DNA of 64,000 nucleotides, taken from contig NZ_PKUU01000005.1 in assembly GCF_002899675.1 (NCBI RefSeq), positions 62,001-126,000 of the forward strand. Direction: 5' to 3'. Position numbers and translations under genes: made by a program. Source of the DNA: Clostridium sp. chh4-2. GTDB lineage: Bacteria > Bacillota > Clostridia > Lachnospirales > Lachnospiraceae. Below are positions 15,821 through 24,494 of the stretch, piece after piece. Position 1 is the first letter of the stretch. Each line of letters begins with the position of its first letter. The notes beneath the pieces were generated by a model. It was not told the origin of the DNA, did no database searches, and saw only the letters and a program-made list of their open reading frames with translations.

Positions 15821-15966
15821 TTCGCTAATCAACTCTTCTCCCTTACTTTTGCCTCGTCTTCCAAGAATTTCTTCTTCAAAAATAGTATCCTCATTAACTT
15901 AATAATACAGATCCCCCTTCATTCAGCTTAGCTTTTTAATTCATATCAGTTCGTAATTACATTAGC
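15821..15966 (-). pseudogene. cas2: decayed 3' fragment of a second cas2
   Basis: The plus-strand sequence aligns base by base with the last ~145 bases of the intact cas2 at 5980-6125. On the minus strand it reads EEEILGRRGKSKGEELI where the intact protein has GEEILGKRDESTGEDLI. A one-base deletion in the KLMND block breaks the frame, the stop codon is lost, and upstream homology fades near 15966. It marks the end of a former cas operon that preceded array 2. Confidence 0.8.
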
Positions 15967-15982
15967 TTTTTTTTAAAGGTAT

Positions 15983-16012
15983 TCAAAAAAACATCCTATG
16001 TTATTGTTAAAT
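15983..16012 (-). repeat. orphan degenerate CRISPR repeat
   Basis: About 22 of 30 bases match the A-type repeat (AAAAACATC, TATGTTA, TT.AA). It stands alone on the far side of the decayed cas2. The 184 bases from here to the next gene are AT-rich with nothing else recognisable. Confidence 0.5.
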
Positions 16013-16196
16013 GTGTGAATCATCACATATTTTGTTTACATAATTAATTAAATGCACCATGTGCTATCACCTTGTCCCCATCATAACTCTTATTCTAAAA
16101 TATGTCAATACAACAAAATTGTTTTACTCATATTTTAATTACATAATTTGATTGCATATTGTTTTTACCTAATTTGATTCAATTTCTCCCCTTCTC

Positions 16197-16994
16197 TTAC
16201 AAATGAATCTGAAAACCCAAAAACTCAAATACCCCCTCCCCCTGCCTCAAAACCCCTCTCTCATACAAATAACCAAATGCCTCCCCAACCTCAGTAACCA
16301 TCCTGACCGAAATATCCAATTTATGATGCCCGGGCAAAATTCTTTCAATTGGATACCCCTCCACCTTTTTCACCGACTGCATAAACTCATACGGATCAGT
16401 CGTAGGATAAAAAGCATCCAAACAACCGGAATAAATCAAGTCGCCGGAATATAAAAACTGCTTTTTCCTGTCAAAAAAGCAGATATGCCCCGGCGAATGT
16501 CCCGGTGTATGAATCACTTCTATCTCCCTTCCTCCCAAATCAATCCGGTCGCCATCATGGAGAATTTGATCCGGCTTTCCCCGATAGATCCGGTACTGGT
16601 CAATGTCAAAATCAGCAGGAAACTCACATTCCTTTTGAACCAAATTTTTCTTTACCACTTCCAAAGGAATAGGAAATTCCACAGACAGCCATTTCTCCTC
16701 TTTTTCATGCACGGCTATGTTATGAAAAAACTTATGCCCTCCTATATGATCCCAATGAACATGTGTAGCTGCCAGCAAAACCGGCAGCCTGGTTATGGAA
16801 CGAACCACACGGCTAATATCGGAAATGCCTAAACCGCTGTCAATCATCAGCGCCCTGTCATTTCCAAGAAGCAGATAAGAGTGCGTCTCTTCCCAATGTT
16901 TGTATTCACTGACGGCGAACGTATCAGAATCTATTTGCTCTACGGTAAACCAGTCATTTTCCCACACCTTGTAAATCCCGCTCACATTTCCCAT
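16197..16994 (-). CDS. MBL-fold metallohydrolase
   Basis: 265-residue zinc hydrolase of the metallo-beta-lactamase superfamily. Motif 1 THVHWDHIGG (HxHxDH) supplies the di-zinc site, followed by HTPGHSPGHICF, the SGDLIYSG aspartate motif and LPGHHKLD. The pattern is of the glyoxalase II / general MBL hydrolase group, not of antibiotic-degrading enzymes with certainty. Starts at ATG 16994, two bases after the stop of the alkyltransferase-like gene, so it is the last gene of a minus-strand operon with repair genes. Substrate unknown. Confidence 0.9.
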   Translation of the reverse strand: MGNVSGIYKVWENDWFTVEQIDSDTFAVSEYKHWEETHSYLLLGNDRALMIDSGLGISDISRVVRSITRLPVLLAATHVHWDHIGGHKFFHNIAVHEKEEKWLSVEFPIPLEVVKKNLVQKECEFPADFDIDQYRIYRGKPDQILHDGDRIDLGGREIEVIHTPGHSPGHICFFDRKKQFLYSGDLIYSGCLDAFYPTTDPYEFMQSVKKVEGYPIERILPGHHKLDISVRMVTEVGEAFGYLYERGVLRQGEGVFEFLGFQIHL

Positions 16995-16996
16995 TC

Positions 16997-17353
16997 CTAA
17001 ATCCCCATCTCCTCAAACCGCTCTCTCAGCCAAATTGCATCTTCATACGTGTTTTTCCATCCAAACCGTTTCATATCCACCCGGTTTTCCGCCTGGACCT
17101 CTACGCCTTCTGCCTCCAGCATAATCTTTTGAAGATCCGGTTCTGCAAATGCTTTCGCCCCACTCAGATATCCCTGGCCGTTCACTACACGGTGGGCCGG
17201 AACTTCGCCTTCCCGGATGCGGCGGTTTAAGCCGTAACCCACCTGCCTTGAATTTTTCGGTTTTCCGCACAGCAGCGCAATCTGCCCATACGAAGCCACG
17301 TTTCCCTTAGGAATCTGCCTGCATACAAGAACCACTCTCTGATAAAAGTCCAT
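16997..17353 (-). CDS. alkyltransferase-like (ATL) DNA-binding protein
   Basis: 118-residue protein with the helix-turn-helix DNA-binding domain of O6-alkylguanine-DNA alkyltransferases (IPKGNVASYGQIALLCGKP, RQVGYGLNR). The active-site motif PCHRV reads PAHRVV: the alkyl-accepting Cys is Ala. ATL proteins bind O6-alkylguanine and hand it to nucleotide excision repair rather than repairing it themselves. Start ATG 17353 has AGGGACAG upstream; an upstream ATG at 17377 is possible. Neighbours include endonuclease III and an EndoQ-UvrD protein, consistent with DNA damage response. Confidence 0.88.
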   Translation of the reverse strand: MDFYQRVVLVCRQIPKGNVASYGQIALLCGKPKNSRQVGYGLNRRIREGEVPAHRVVNGQGYLSGAKAFAEPDLQKIMLEAEGVEVQAENRVDMKRFGWKNTYEDAIWLRERFEEMGI

Positions 17354-17404
17354 ATTGCTGTCCCTGCCCTTTTCCATTCATTTCCATTACGTGCATTTCC
17401 GGCC

Positions 17405-18022
17405 CTATCCGATCATCGCATCCGCAAAATACTCCGGCAGGTGAAAATCCGGATTTTCGCTTTTAATCTCTGTAAAGCTTCCAAAATGCACCGGCTCCTG
17501 GGTATCGCTGATCTTGTAAAAATTACATTTAAACGAATCCCCGCTTTCAAATCCGGTAACTTCATTTTTTCCATAGACATAATCAATCACTTCTATCGGA
17601 ACCATAATTTCCATCTTCCAACAGTTCTCCAAAATCCGGCACCTGCACCCACAGGCATCTCTCAGATTCATTGGGAGAGGCTGGCGGTCCTTTCTTGAAC
17701 GCCCGTATTTTGCATGGAGCGTTCCAAGTACATTGGCTTCAAAGTTCAGATAAATCTGATTCTCGCAATCCTTTGGAAAGAATTGGAAAAATGCTTCCAT
17801 AGCCGTTTCCCTGCAAACCATGCCGTCCGGTTCCGTACAGACTCCTGTGGGATTCTTCTCTTCCGTAGTCATCTCCACCAAAAAGCCGTGATTCTTCCAA
17901 TATCCCATTCTCCCATAAGTCTTTGGCCTGTAATCGCCGCCCCAGTTGTATTGATCCACATAAAAAAGCTCACATTGATCCAATTGGTCCCTGTTCTCTA
18001 TTGTTTTTACTAAATATTCCAC
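17405..18022 (-). CDS. CBM9-like carbohydrate-binding domain protein
   Basis: 205-residue protein resembling family 9-like carbohydrate-binding (DOMON-like) modules found as standalone proteins in Lachnospiraceae: WGGDYRPKTYGRMGYWKNHG, GFLVEMTTEEKNP, QIYLNFEANVLGTLHAKYG and FKCNFYKIS. No signal peptide and no catalytic domain are visible, so its role in the cytoplasm is unclear. The start is a GTG at 18022 with a perfect GGAGGAG site; longer versions would overlap endonuclease III. Lies between nth and the ATL gene. Confidence 0.75.
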   Translation of the reverse strand: MEYLVKTIENRDQLDQCELFYVDQYNWGGDYRPKTYGRMGYWKNHGFLVEMTTEEKNPTGVCTEPDGMVCRETAMEAFFQFFPKDCENQIYLNFEANVLGTLHAKYGRSRKDRQPLPMNLRDACGCRCRILENCWKMEIMVPIEVIDYVYGKNEVTGFESGDSFKCNFYKISDTQEPVHFGSFTEIKSENPDFHLPEYFADAMIG

Positions 18023-18047
18023 TCGTTTCTCCTCCCTCGCCGCAAAA

Positions 18048-18698
18048 TCACAACCGTTTCGCACACCATTTTTCCAGCGGGCACACCTCACATTTTGCCT
18101 TTCTGGCCGTGCAGACCGCCCGTCCATGGTAGATCAGCTGAAAATTAATCCGGTTCCAATGCTCCTCTGGCAAAACCTTCTGCAGTTCCAATTCCACCTG
18201 CTGAGGATTCTTGCCGTCCGCCCAGCCAAGGCGCCTTGAGATACGGAATACATGGGTGTCCACCGTGACACCGGGAATCCCGTAGGCGTCCGCCAAATAT
18301 AAGGTGGCGGTCTTTCTTCCCACTCCCGCAAGGGTTAACAGACCGTCGATGGTATCCGGCACCTTCCCATTATAATCTTCTACGATCTGCTGACAGCATC
18401 TCTTTATATTTTTCGCCTTATTCTTATATAGGCCGATGGACCGGATATATTCTTCAATTTCCTCTAAAGAAGCCTCCGCCATATCCTCTGCCTTTTTAAA
18501 GCGGCCGTATAAAGCGGGCAGAGCTTCATCCACCTGTTTATCCGTGCTTTGGGCGCTCAGCATGATTGCTGCCAGAAGCTGCCACTGCTCCTGATGGTAA
18601 AAGCCCTCCTTCGTGGTGCCATAAATCTCATCCAGCTTTTCAAGAACCGGCCGCACCTGTTCCGGAGAAGCCGCCTTAAATGTCTTATCCTCTGCCAT
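18048..18698 (-). CDS. nth: endonuclease III
   Basis: 216-residue bifunctional DNA glycosylase/AP lyase for oxidised pyrimidines. Helix-hairpin-helix LLTLAGVGRKTATLYL carries the catalytic Lys, VDTHVFRISRRLGW the catalytic Asp, and the C-terminal CTARKAKCEVCPLEKWC is the Cx6Cx2Cx5C [4Fe-4S] cluster loop. Length and domain order are normal. Gap of 51 bases to the upstream EndoQ-UvrD gene, so a repair operon is likely. Confidence 0.97.
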   Translation of the reverse strand: MAEDKTFKAASPEQVRPVLEKLDEIYGTTKEGFYHQEQWQLLAAIMLSAQSTDKQVDEALPALYGRFKKAEDMAEASLEEIEEYIRSIGLYKNKAKNIKRCCQQIVEDYNGKVPDTIDGLLTLAGVGRKTATLYLADAYGIPGVTVDTHVFRISRRLGWADGKNPQQVELELQKVLPEEHWNRINFQLIYHGRAVCTARKAKCEVCPLEKWCAKRL

Positions 18699-18749
18699 TC
18701 AACCGTTATCCTTTCGTAATTGTTCAGTACCCTCACAATTACGTCCTTT

Positions 18750-21700
18750 CTACATAAAATCAAACAGGCTGAGCTGTTCTCCGCCCGATTTTCTCTGCTT
18801 TTCCGCCCGTTCCCTCACAAGATCTTCTTCCGGTATCTCCTGTAAAAATGACGACGGCTCCGATGAGGTGACCAAAACCAGCTCTTCCTTCGCCCTTGTC
18901 ATCCCCACGTAGAATAAACGGCGTTCCTCTTCCAGATCAGCCGTCTGTCCGCCATTTTCCAGGGGAATCAGCCCTTTTCTTACCCCGCACAGAATGACCG
19001 CAGGAAATTCCAGGCCCTTTGCGCCGTGCAGCGTCATGAGGGTAACCGCATCAGAAGTATAAGTTTTACCTCCGCACCGCTTCAAATCGCTTTCCAATCC
19101 AAACGTAAGGCTTTTAAGCAGTTCCGGCATGGTCTTATAAAAGACCGCCATAGAAGCCAGCTTCTGCATCTCCGGACGCCCGGCAAGTCCCATCTCTTCC
19201 ATCCACATGGCCAGCAGTTTTTCAGGTTTTGTCTTCTTTACAAGTTCCGCATATTTTTCCGCGGCGGACTGCATGATGCAGTCGGAGATACAATCTTCCT
19301 GGAGATTCCAGATATACCGCAGCGCAAGCTGCTTTGATAAATGATCCTCTTCATCCAAAAGAAAGCGGAAAAATGCGGCCGTTCCCTGAACCGACGGTTC
19401 AGCCAGAAAATCATCCCGGCCTGCCACCACATAGGGAATCCCCTCCTGACGAAGACATTTTTCCAACAGTTCTGCCTGGCGGTGGGTGCGGTAAAGGACG
19501 GCGATATCGGGAAATCCTTTTATCCTCTTTTTATCTTCCTGCTCCGTCCGGTCCTGTGCGTCCAGCATATCGATGCCGCCGATCAGGCGGTTGATCTCTT
19601 TCGCCGTAAAAATGGCCTCGGACATCTCGCTTTTGGCGGTGACCAGCCGGATCGGAAGTCCTTCTTTCTTCCACGGAACCAGCTCTCTGGGCTGACCTTC
19701 ATTGTTAGAAATCAGCCCGGCCGCTCCATGTACGATGGAAGGAACGGAGCGGTAGTTTTGAACCAGACGGATGGTCTGAAGTCTGGGCATATCCGCCATA
19801 AGCCGTTCAAAACAGGCTGGATCGGAACCGCGGAAACCGTAGACCGCCTGATCCGGGTCTCCGATCACGAACAATTCCCGGCCCCCTTTGTTCCACGCCT
19901 GGATCAGCCGGTACTGCACCGGGTTAATATCCTGATATTCGTCCACCAAAAGATAGGCAAACCTCTGTCTTCGGATCTGGTTTTTCTCCTCCGTTTCCAA
20001 TAAGCGGAGCGTTTCGATTAAGAGATCGTCAAAATCCAGCACCTGAAGCTGTTTCAAACGGTTCTGGTAATACCCGGCCGCCTCCGCCGGTATCTGATCC
20101 GCCCGGCTGCCCATACCCGTTTTTATCAGGGAAATCTGGCGCAGAAATTGTCTGGCCGACAGCTTCAGTCCGAATTCCCGGACTGTCTCTTCTGCGGTTC
20201 CCATCATCTCTTCTTCACAGGCCAATGTAAATTTCATCCCCTGTTTAATCAGAAGGTCATTGCAAATGGAATGAAACGTTCCTATATTCATCAGATGGGT
20301 GATCCGTTTGCTGCCGATGGCCTGCTCCAAACGCTCCTTCATCTCCTCTGCCGCTCTGTTTGTAAACGTTACCGCCGTGATTTCCGACGGTTTTACCTTT
20401 CTTTCCTTTAATAAATATAAAACTCTGGAAACCAAAGTTTTCGTCTTTCCCGTACCCGGTCCGGCGATCACCGCCATACTGCGGCAGGCCGTTGTCACAG
20501 CTTCCTGCTGCCGTGGATTAAGCTGCTGCTGTGGATTAAGCTGTTCCTCTATTTTTAAGTCCTGATCCGCTGTGCTTTCACCAGCTTCATCCGCTTTTCC
20601 CTCATTCACACCCGTCTTATCAAATATCTCCGGCACTGCGGCGGCTGTTTCTTTTTCCGCCAAATTAAAGCCTTCGAATAAGCTGATCTGCCCATCCGTG
20701 TTAGCCAGCTCCTCCGGTTCAAACAGCTGGATCGTCCCATACTCTCCGTCGAATCCAGGCAGGCGCTTTACTTCTCCATTTCGCAGCCGCCGGATTCCTT
20801 CTGCCAGCAAATGACCGGAATGGCGGCGGATCTCTTCAACCGGAATTTCCCGCAGTATGGCAAATTCCGAACCCAAAGCCCGCAAAAGCCCTTCGTACTG
20901 GTTCTGTACCTTCATACCGGCGGCGGAATGTCCAATAGACGCTCCGATCACTTCCGGAAGGGGCACCAGGCTTTCAAACCGCTTTGCGCCAGGAAGAATG
21001 AAGCCCTCCTTCCGGTCTGCCAGCTGTTCCACTCTGTGTGAAACTCCGATGGTGATCTTCTTTCCGCAGACCGGACATTTGCCCCCGTATCTCTCCGTCT
21101 CCGCCGGGCTCAGGCAGAGATGGCATTTCCGGTGTCCGTCATAGTGGTATTTTCCCTCTTCCGGGTAAAATTCAATGGTTCCCAGCAGCCCTTTTCCCTC
21201 CTGAACCGCGCGCCAAAGTCCCGTATAGGACAAATCGATGTCCAGAAGATTGGCCTCCCGGCCCAATTTGGCAGGGGAATGGGCGTCGGAATTGGATACC
21301 AGCTGAAAACGGTCCAATGCGGAAAGCCGCCAGTTCATAGGCGGGTCTGATGACAGCCCCGTCTCAAGCGCATGAATGTAAGGGGTCAGGTCTTCAAAGC
21401 ATTCTTCAATCCGGTCAAACCCGGAAAATGCTCCGAACAGGGAGAAATGGGGCGTCCAGATATGGGCAGGAATATAGATTGCCCGAGGACAAAGCTCCAA
21501 TACGATCTCCAAAAGGTCGTGACAGTCCAGTCCCAGAATGGGCCGCCCATCTGAATGAATATTGCCTATAGTCTCCAGCTTCTTGGAAATCCGCTCTGCA
21601 TCTTCCAGACCAGGCAGAATGATCACACTGTGCACTTTCCGCACTTTTCCATCCTTTTTATAGATGGAACTGATCTCCCCGGTAATCACAAAACGGGGCT

Positions 21701-21941
21701 TAAAAGACGATATGGCACTGCCCTGATCCAGGACTAATTCATCTTTTAAACAATAAAGTCCATCTTCTGCCGGAACCAGTTTTTCTCTCAACTCCTCCCG
21801 CCAGGCCGGATGGGTGAAATCTCCGGTTCCGACGATCTGAATTCCTTTTTTTCTCGCCCAAAGATCCAGATATTCCGGCGTACAGTCTTTGCTGGTGGCC
21901 CTGGAATAACGGGAATGAATATGTAAATCTGCTATATACAT
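18750..21941 (-). CDS. EndoQ-type PHP endonuclease fused to UvrD-like helicase
   Basis: 1063-residue fusion. Residues 1-~400 match endonuclease Q: YIADLHIHSRYSRATSK, VGTGDFTHPAW, ITGEISSIYKK, VHSVIILPG, SNSDAHSP (PHP metal ligands) and a Cys4 zinc finger (CHLC near 273, CPVC near 289). EndoQ nicks DNA 5' to uracil, hypoxanthine, xanthine or AP sites. A linker rich in Glu/Gln leads to an SF1A helicase (GPGTGKT near 494, VDEYQD, GDPDQAVYGFRG, TLHGAKGLEF, YVGMTRA). The C-terminal QLSLFDFM is a likely sliding-clamp-binding peptide, and QISLFEGF at about 418 is a second candidate. ATG 21941 matches the family N-terminus; ATG 21974 is an alternative. Confidence 0.9.
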   Translation of the reverse strand: MYIADLHIHSRYSRATSKDCTPEYLDLWARKKGIQIVGTGDFTHPAWREELREKLVPAEDGLYCLKDELVLDQGSAISSFKPRFVITGEISSIYKKDGKVRKVHSVIILPGLEDAERISKKLETIGNIHSDGRPILGLDCHDLLEIVLELCPRAIYIPAHIWTPHFSLFGAFSGFDRIEECFEDLTPYIHALETGLSSDPPMNWRLSALDRFQLVSNSDAHSPAKLGREANLLDIDLSYTGLWRAVQEGKGLLGTIEFYPEEGKYHYDGHRKCHLCLSPAETERYGGKCPVCGKKITIGVSHRVEQLADRKEGFILPGAKRFESLVPLPEVIGASIGHSAAGMKVQNQYEGLLRALGSEFAILREIPVEEIRRHSGHLLAEGIRRLRNGEVKRLPGFDGEYGTIQLFEPEELANTDGQISLFEGFNLAEKETAAAVPEIFDKTGVNEGKADEAGESTADQDLKIEEQLNPQQQLNPRQQEAVTTACRSMAVIAGPGTGKTKTLVSRVLYLLKERKVKPSEITAVTFTNRAAEEMKERLEQAIGSKRITHLMNIGTFHSICNDLLIKQGMKFTLACEEEMMGTAEETVREFGLKLSARQFLRQISLIKTGMGSRADQIPAEAAGYYQNRLKQLQVLDFDDLLIETLRLLETEEKNQIRRQRFAYLLVDEYQDINPVQYRLIQAWNKGGRELFVIGDPDQAVYGFRGSDPACFERLMADMPRLQTIRLVQNYRSVPSIVHGAAGLISNNEGQPRELVPWKKEGLPIRLVTAKSEMSEAIFTAKEINRLIGGIDMLDAQDRTEQEDKKRIKGFPDIAVLYRTHRQAELLEKCLRQEGIPYVVAGRDDFLAEPSVQGTAAFFRFLLDEEDHLSKQLALRYIWNLQEDCISDCIMQSAAEKYAELVKKTKPEKLLAMWMEEMGLAGRPEMQKLASMAVFYKTMPELLKSLTFGLESDLKRCGGKTYTSDAVTLMTLHGAKGLEFPAVILCGVRKGLIPLENGGQTADLEEERRLFYVGMTRAKEELVLVTSSEPSSFLQEIPEEDLVRERAEKQRKSGGEQLSLFDFM

Positions 21942-21999
21942 TGTCCCCTCACATTCTGCCGTTTCGCGCGGCATCGTTCTCTCTTCCTTGTAAAAAATT

Positions 22000-22689
22000 C
22001 TATTTCAGCATCTCTTCCAGCTGGCTTTTCGAAAACTCCTCCACTTCCGGCTCCGATCCGCCTAAATACTGCTGGAATGCCTGGAAAAGCTGTCCTTCCC
22101 CATTCTTAATAAACAGAGAAGATGCGCTGATTACCTGATCCCCGGTCTGGTTAAATGATACGACGCTGGAAAATTCTCCGCCGTACTCGAAAATCAGCAC
22201 GAAATTCCCGTTCCATCCCTCCGGCTGAATGTAGGATTCTCCCCAGTTCATGATGGCTCCGGCCGCTATCATATCGCTGCCGTAACCGGCGTTCAGCATA
22301 TTGGCAAATACCGATCCGTTGATCTTATTCTTCAGCTTGTCTGCAACCGGTTTTGAAACGTCGATCTGATCCTCAGTAATCTCCAGGGTTTTCAAAAGAA
22401 TATCGTCCGGCATCTGAATCACATATACGTGATCCGGCTGTTCATATTCCCCTTCCGCCATCCGGGCGACGATCTGGTTGACCGCTTCTGACGCGGTCAT
22501 CATCTTTATGTATTCCTGGCTTCCCGCCAGTTCGTCCATCTCACAGGTCATCTTTACGCCTTCCTTAATCATAAATTCGTTGATATCCATGGCATTTTCC
22601 TCCGGCTTTGCCTGAGGCTGTTTTGCGCAGCCGCCTAAAAGCAGGGCGCAGGCCATCATGCACACCGCTGTTTTTTTCATTTTTTTCAT
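22000..22689 (-). CDS. uncharacterised lipoprotein
   Basis: 229-residue exported protein. Residues 1-21 form a lipoprotein signal peptide (two Lys pairs, hydrophobic core, LLLGGC lipobox), so it should be anchored on the outer face of the membrane. The mature part has an N-terminal helix-rich region, a central segment with ITEDQIDVSKPVADKL and a C-terminal acidic tail (SEPEVEEFSKSQLEEML); it resembles clostridial DUF4358-type lipoproteins, but the family call is tentative. Start ATG 22689 follows GGAGG by 8 bases. Function unknown. Confidence 0.7.
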   Translation of the reverse strand: MKKMKKTAVCMMACALLLGGCAKQPQAKPEENAMDINEFMIKEGVKMTCEMDELAGSQEYIKMMTASEAVNQIVARMAEGEYEQPDHVYVIQMPDDILLKTLEITEDQIDVSKPVADKLKNKINGSVFANMLNAGYGSDMIAAGAIMNWGESYIQPEGWNGNFVLIFEYGGEFSSVVSFNQTGDQVISASSLFIKNGEGQLFQAFQQYLGGSEPEVEEFSKSQLEEMLK

Positions 22690-22747
22690 TCAATCGTCCT
22701 CCGGCTTCGTTTAAGCGTTCCAAACCTGTCCCAGACTCCTGGCAGAA

Positions 22748-22826
22748 AGAATCCCGCAAGCGGGATTCTCCGCCTGCGGCGGGTCGCTTTGGCGTCATGA
22801 TTCCTTACCGCCACAGTGCGGTCCCA
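22748..22826. other. cluster of small GC-rich hairpins
   Basis: Within ~80 bases there are three self-complementary stretches: AATCCCGC/GCGGGATT, CCGC/GCGG (CCGCCTGCGGCGG) and ACCGC/GCGGT. It could be a structured leader of the downstream lipoprotein gene or a small dispersed repeat. No known RNA class was recognised. Confidence 0.35.
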
Positions 22827-22835
22827 TAACGTAAA

Positions 22836-22871
22836 ATAATAGGACAAGCGGAATTTCACTTGTCCTATTAT
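22836..22871 (-). terminator. terminator of the GlpA-like operon
   Basis: 13-base perfect stem (22836-22848 with 22859-22871) around AGGACAAG/CTTGTCCT, 10-base loop, followed on the minus strand by TTTT. It lies 28 bases after the DUF1667 stop codon. Confidence 0.85.
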
Positions 22872-22898
22872 ATCATATTTTGTCGTAAACTTTTATCT

Positions 22899-23264
22899 TT
22901 ATTTCCTTACATCCACGGATTTTGTGATGATCACATCACTGTCCATACCCAGAATCTGATGGATCACTACGTCTCCCGCATGCACAGGAGCTTCTGCGGA
23001 AATCTTCTTAATTTCTTCCATCACGTGAAAGATCTCTCTCTTGGGCACCGGCTTTGTCAGGCGTACGCTGGCAAGAGGAAGTTCTCCGCCTTTAATGAGA
23101 ATTGAGGTGCTGATGGTTCTCTGCGGATTGATCAGTTCCTGTTTCGCATACGTTTCCCCTTTGGGGCATAAATTTCCTTTTACGGAAATCAGCGTTCCAT
23201 TTTCCGCCTCCACTTCCATCTCACATCCGTTGGGGCAGACGATACATGTAATCTCCTTTAACAT
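22899..23264 (-). CDS. DUF1667 protein (Cys-containing partner of GlpA-like operon)
   Basis: 121-residue protein starting MLKEITCIVCPNGCEMEV, with a CxxCxxxC cluster and a later CPKGETYA; a ferredoxin-like or metal-binding small subunit. DUF1667 proteins are found in Firmicutes next to GlpA-like and NAD/FAD oxidoreductases, where they may form a three-part glycerol-3-phosphate dehydrogenase complex. It overlaps the preceding oxidoreductase by 7 bases, implying translational coupling. Confidence 0.9.
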   Translation of the reverse strand: MLKEITCIVCPNGCEMEVEAENGTLISVKGNLCPKGETYAKQELINPQRTISTSILIKGGELPLASVRLTKPVPKREIFHVMEEIKKISAEAPVHAGDVVIHQILGMDSDVIITKSVDVRK

Positions 23265-24493
23265 TCTACTGACACCTCCATATCCCCTGACGGATCGAAT
23301 TTTGAAGCTTTTACCGGAATCTGTATCATCTCTGCCGGAATCGCTTTTCTCATCTTTTTCTCCGCCACACGCTTTCCGTTCTGGCTGATCACAATGCTGC
23401 AGTCTTTATAAAAATCCCGGACTCTCATGGATAAGGTCACATCATTTCTGCCGCTGATCTTCTGGGGAATCACATGGCCGATCCCATCGCCTGTTTTCAC
23501 AGTGACTGCGCATTCCGGCAGTTCTCCCTGTTCCAGATAGGCCGCCGCGCCGTCGGCCAGTTTCTCAGCCTCCAAAGATACGAAATCCACCAGATCATGT
23601 ACATGGAGCACATTGCCCGCCGCAAATATTCCCGGCACATTGGTCTGGAAATTCTCATCCACTACCGCTCCGCTGGTTCTGGTATCTAAAAGGACTCCGG
23701 CATCTATGGAAAGTTCATTTTCCGGGATCAGACCTACAGACAGGATCAGCGTATCGCAGGCATATTCCTTTTCCGTTCCCGGTATGGGATTCCTGTTTTC
23801 ATCCACCTGTGAAACCGTTACCCCTTTAAGCCTTATGTCTCCGTGGATATCCGTCACCGTATGGCTTAAATACAGCGGAATATCATAGTCTTCCAAACAC
23901 TGTTTTATATTTCTCGGAAGGCCGCTCGGATGGGGCAGAATCTCGCAGACTGCCTGCACATGGGCTCCTTCTAACGTCATTCTTCTGGCCATAATCAGCC
24001 CGATATCACCGGAACCCAGAATCAAAACCTCTTTTCCCGGCATCCGGTTATAAAGGTTCATATAGGCCTGGGCAACTCCTGCCGTAAAAACGCCGGCCGG
24101 ACGCTCTCCCGGAATTCCAAGGGCTCCTCTGGTCCGTTCCCGGCATCCCATGGACAGGATCACAGCCCTGGCTTTCCACTGGTGCAGACCCATTTTAGAA
24201 GCCGCTGTTACCACCTTATCCTCAGTTATCTGCAGTACGGTGGTTTCGGTCAGATACTCAATCCGGTTTTTCTCCACTTCTTCTATAAACCGGGAAGCGT
24301 ACTCAGGTCCGCTGAGAGATTCTTTAAATCTGGTCAGACCGAATCCGTCATGAATGCACTGGCGCAAGATTCCGCCCGGCTTCTTCTCCCGTTCCAGTAT
24401 CAGTATATCCTGACCCCCTTTCTTTCTAAGCTGCACCGCTGCCGCAAGCCCTGCCGGGCCTCCGCCCACAATAATTACATCCCGTTGTTCCAT
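23258..24493 (-). CDS. NAD(P)/FAD-dependent oxidoreductase of the glp-type operon
   Basis: 411-residue flavoprotein. N-terminal FAD Rossmann motif VIIVGGGPAGLAAAVQLRKK, a redox-type CIHDGFG segment, a second nucleotide-binding motif VLILGSGDIGLIMARR (NADH), and GIFAAGNVLHVHDLVDF near the end, the FAD ribityl-binding block. It resembles the middle gene of GlpA-like/NOX/DUF1667 clusters. It starts one base after the GlpA-like stop. Likely passes electrons between the dehydrogenase and NAD. Confidence 0.9.
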   Translation of the reverse strand: MEQRDVIIVGGGPAGLAAAVQLRKKGGQDILILEREKKPGGILRQCIHDGFGLTRFKESLSGPEYASRFIEEVEKNRIEYLTETTVLQITEDKVVTAASKMGLHQWKARAVILSMGCRERTRGALGIPGERPAGVFTAGVAQAYMNLYNRMPGKEVLILGSGDIGLIMARRMTLEGAHVQAVCEILPHPSGLPRNIKQCLEDYDIPLYLSHTVTDIHGDIRLKGVTVSQVDENRNPIPGTEKEYACDTLILSVGLIPENELSIDAGVLLDTRTSGAVVDENFQTNVPGIFAAGNVLHVHDLVDFVSLEAEKLADGAAAYLEQGELPECAVTVKTGDGIGHVIPQKISGRNDVTLSMRVRDFYKDCSIVISQNGKRVAEKKMRKAIPAEMIQIPVKASKFDPSGDMEVSVEC

Positions 24494-24494
24494 A

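Noticed and set aside
18028..18127. Longer N-terminus for the CBM9-like protein
   Set aside because: It would overlap nth by 80 bases and encodes Arg/Cys-rich nonsense; the GTG at 18022 has a perfect ribosome binding site.
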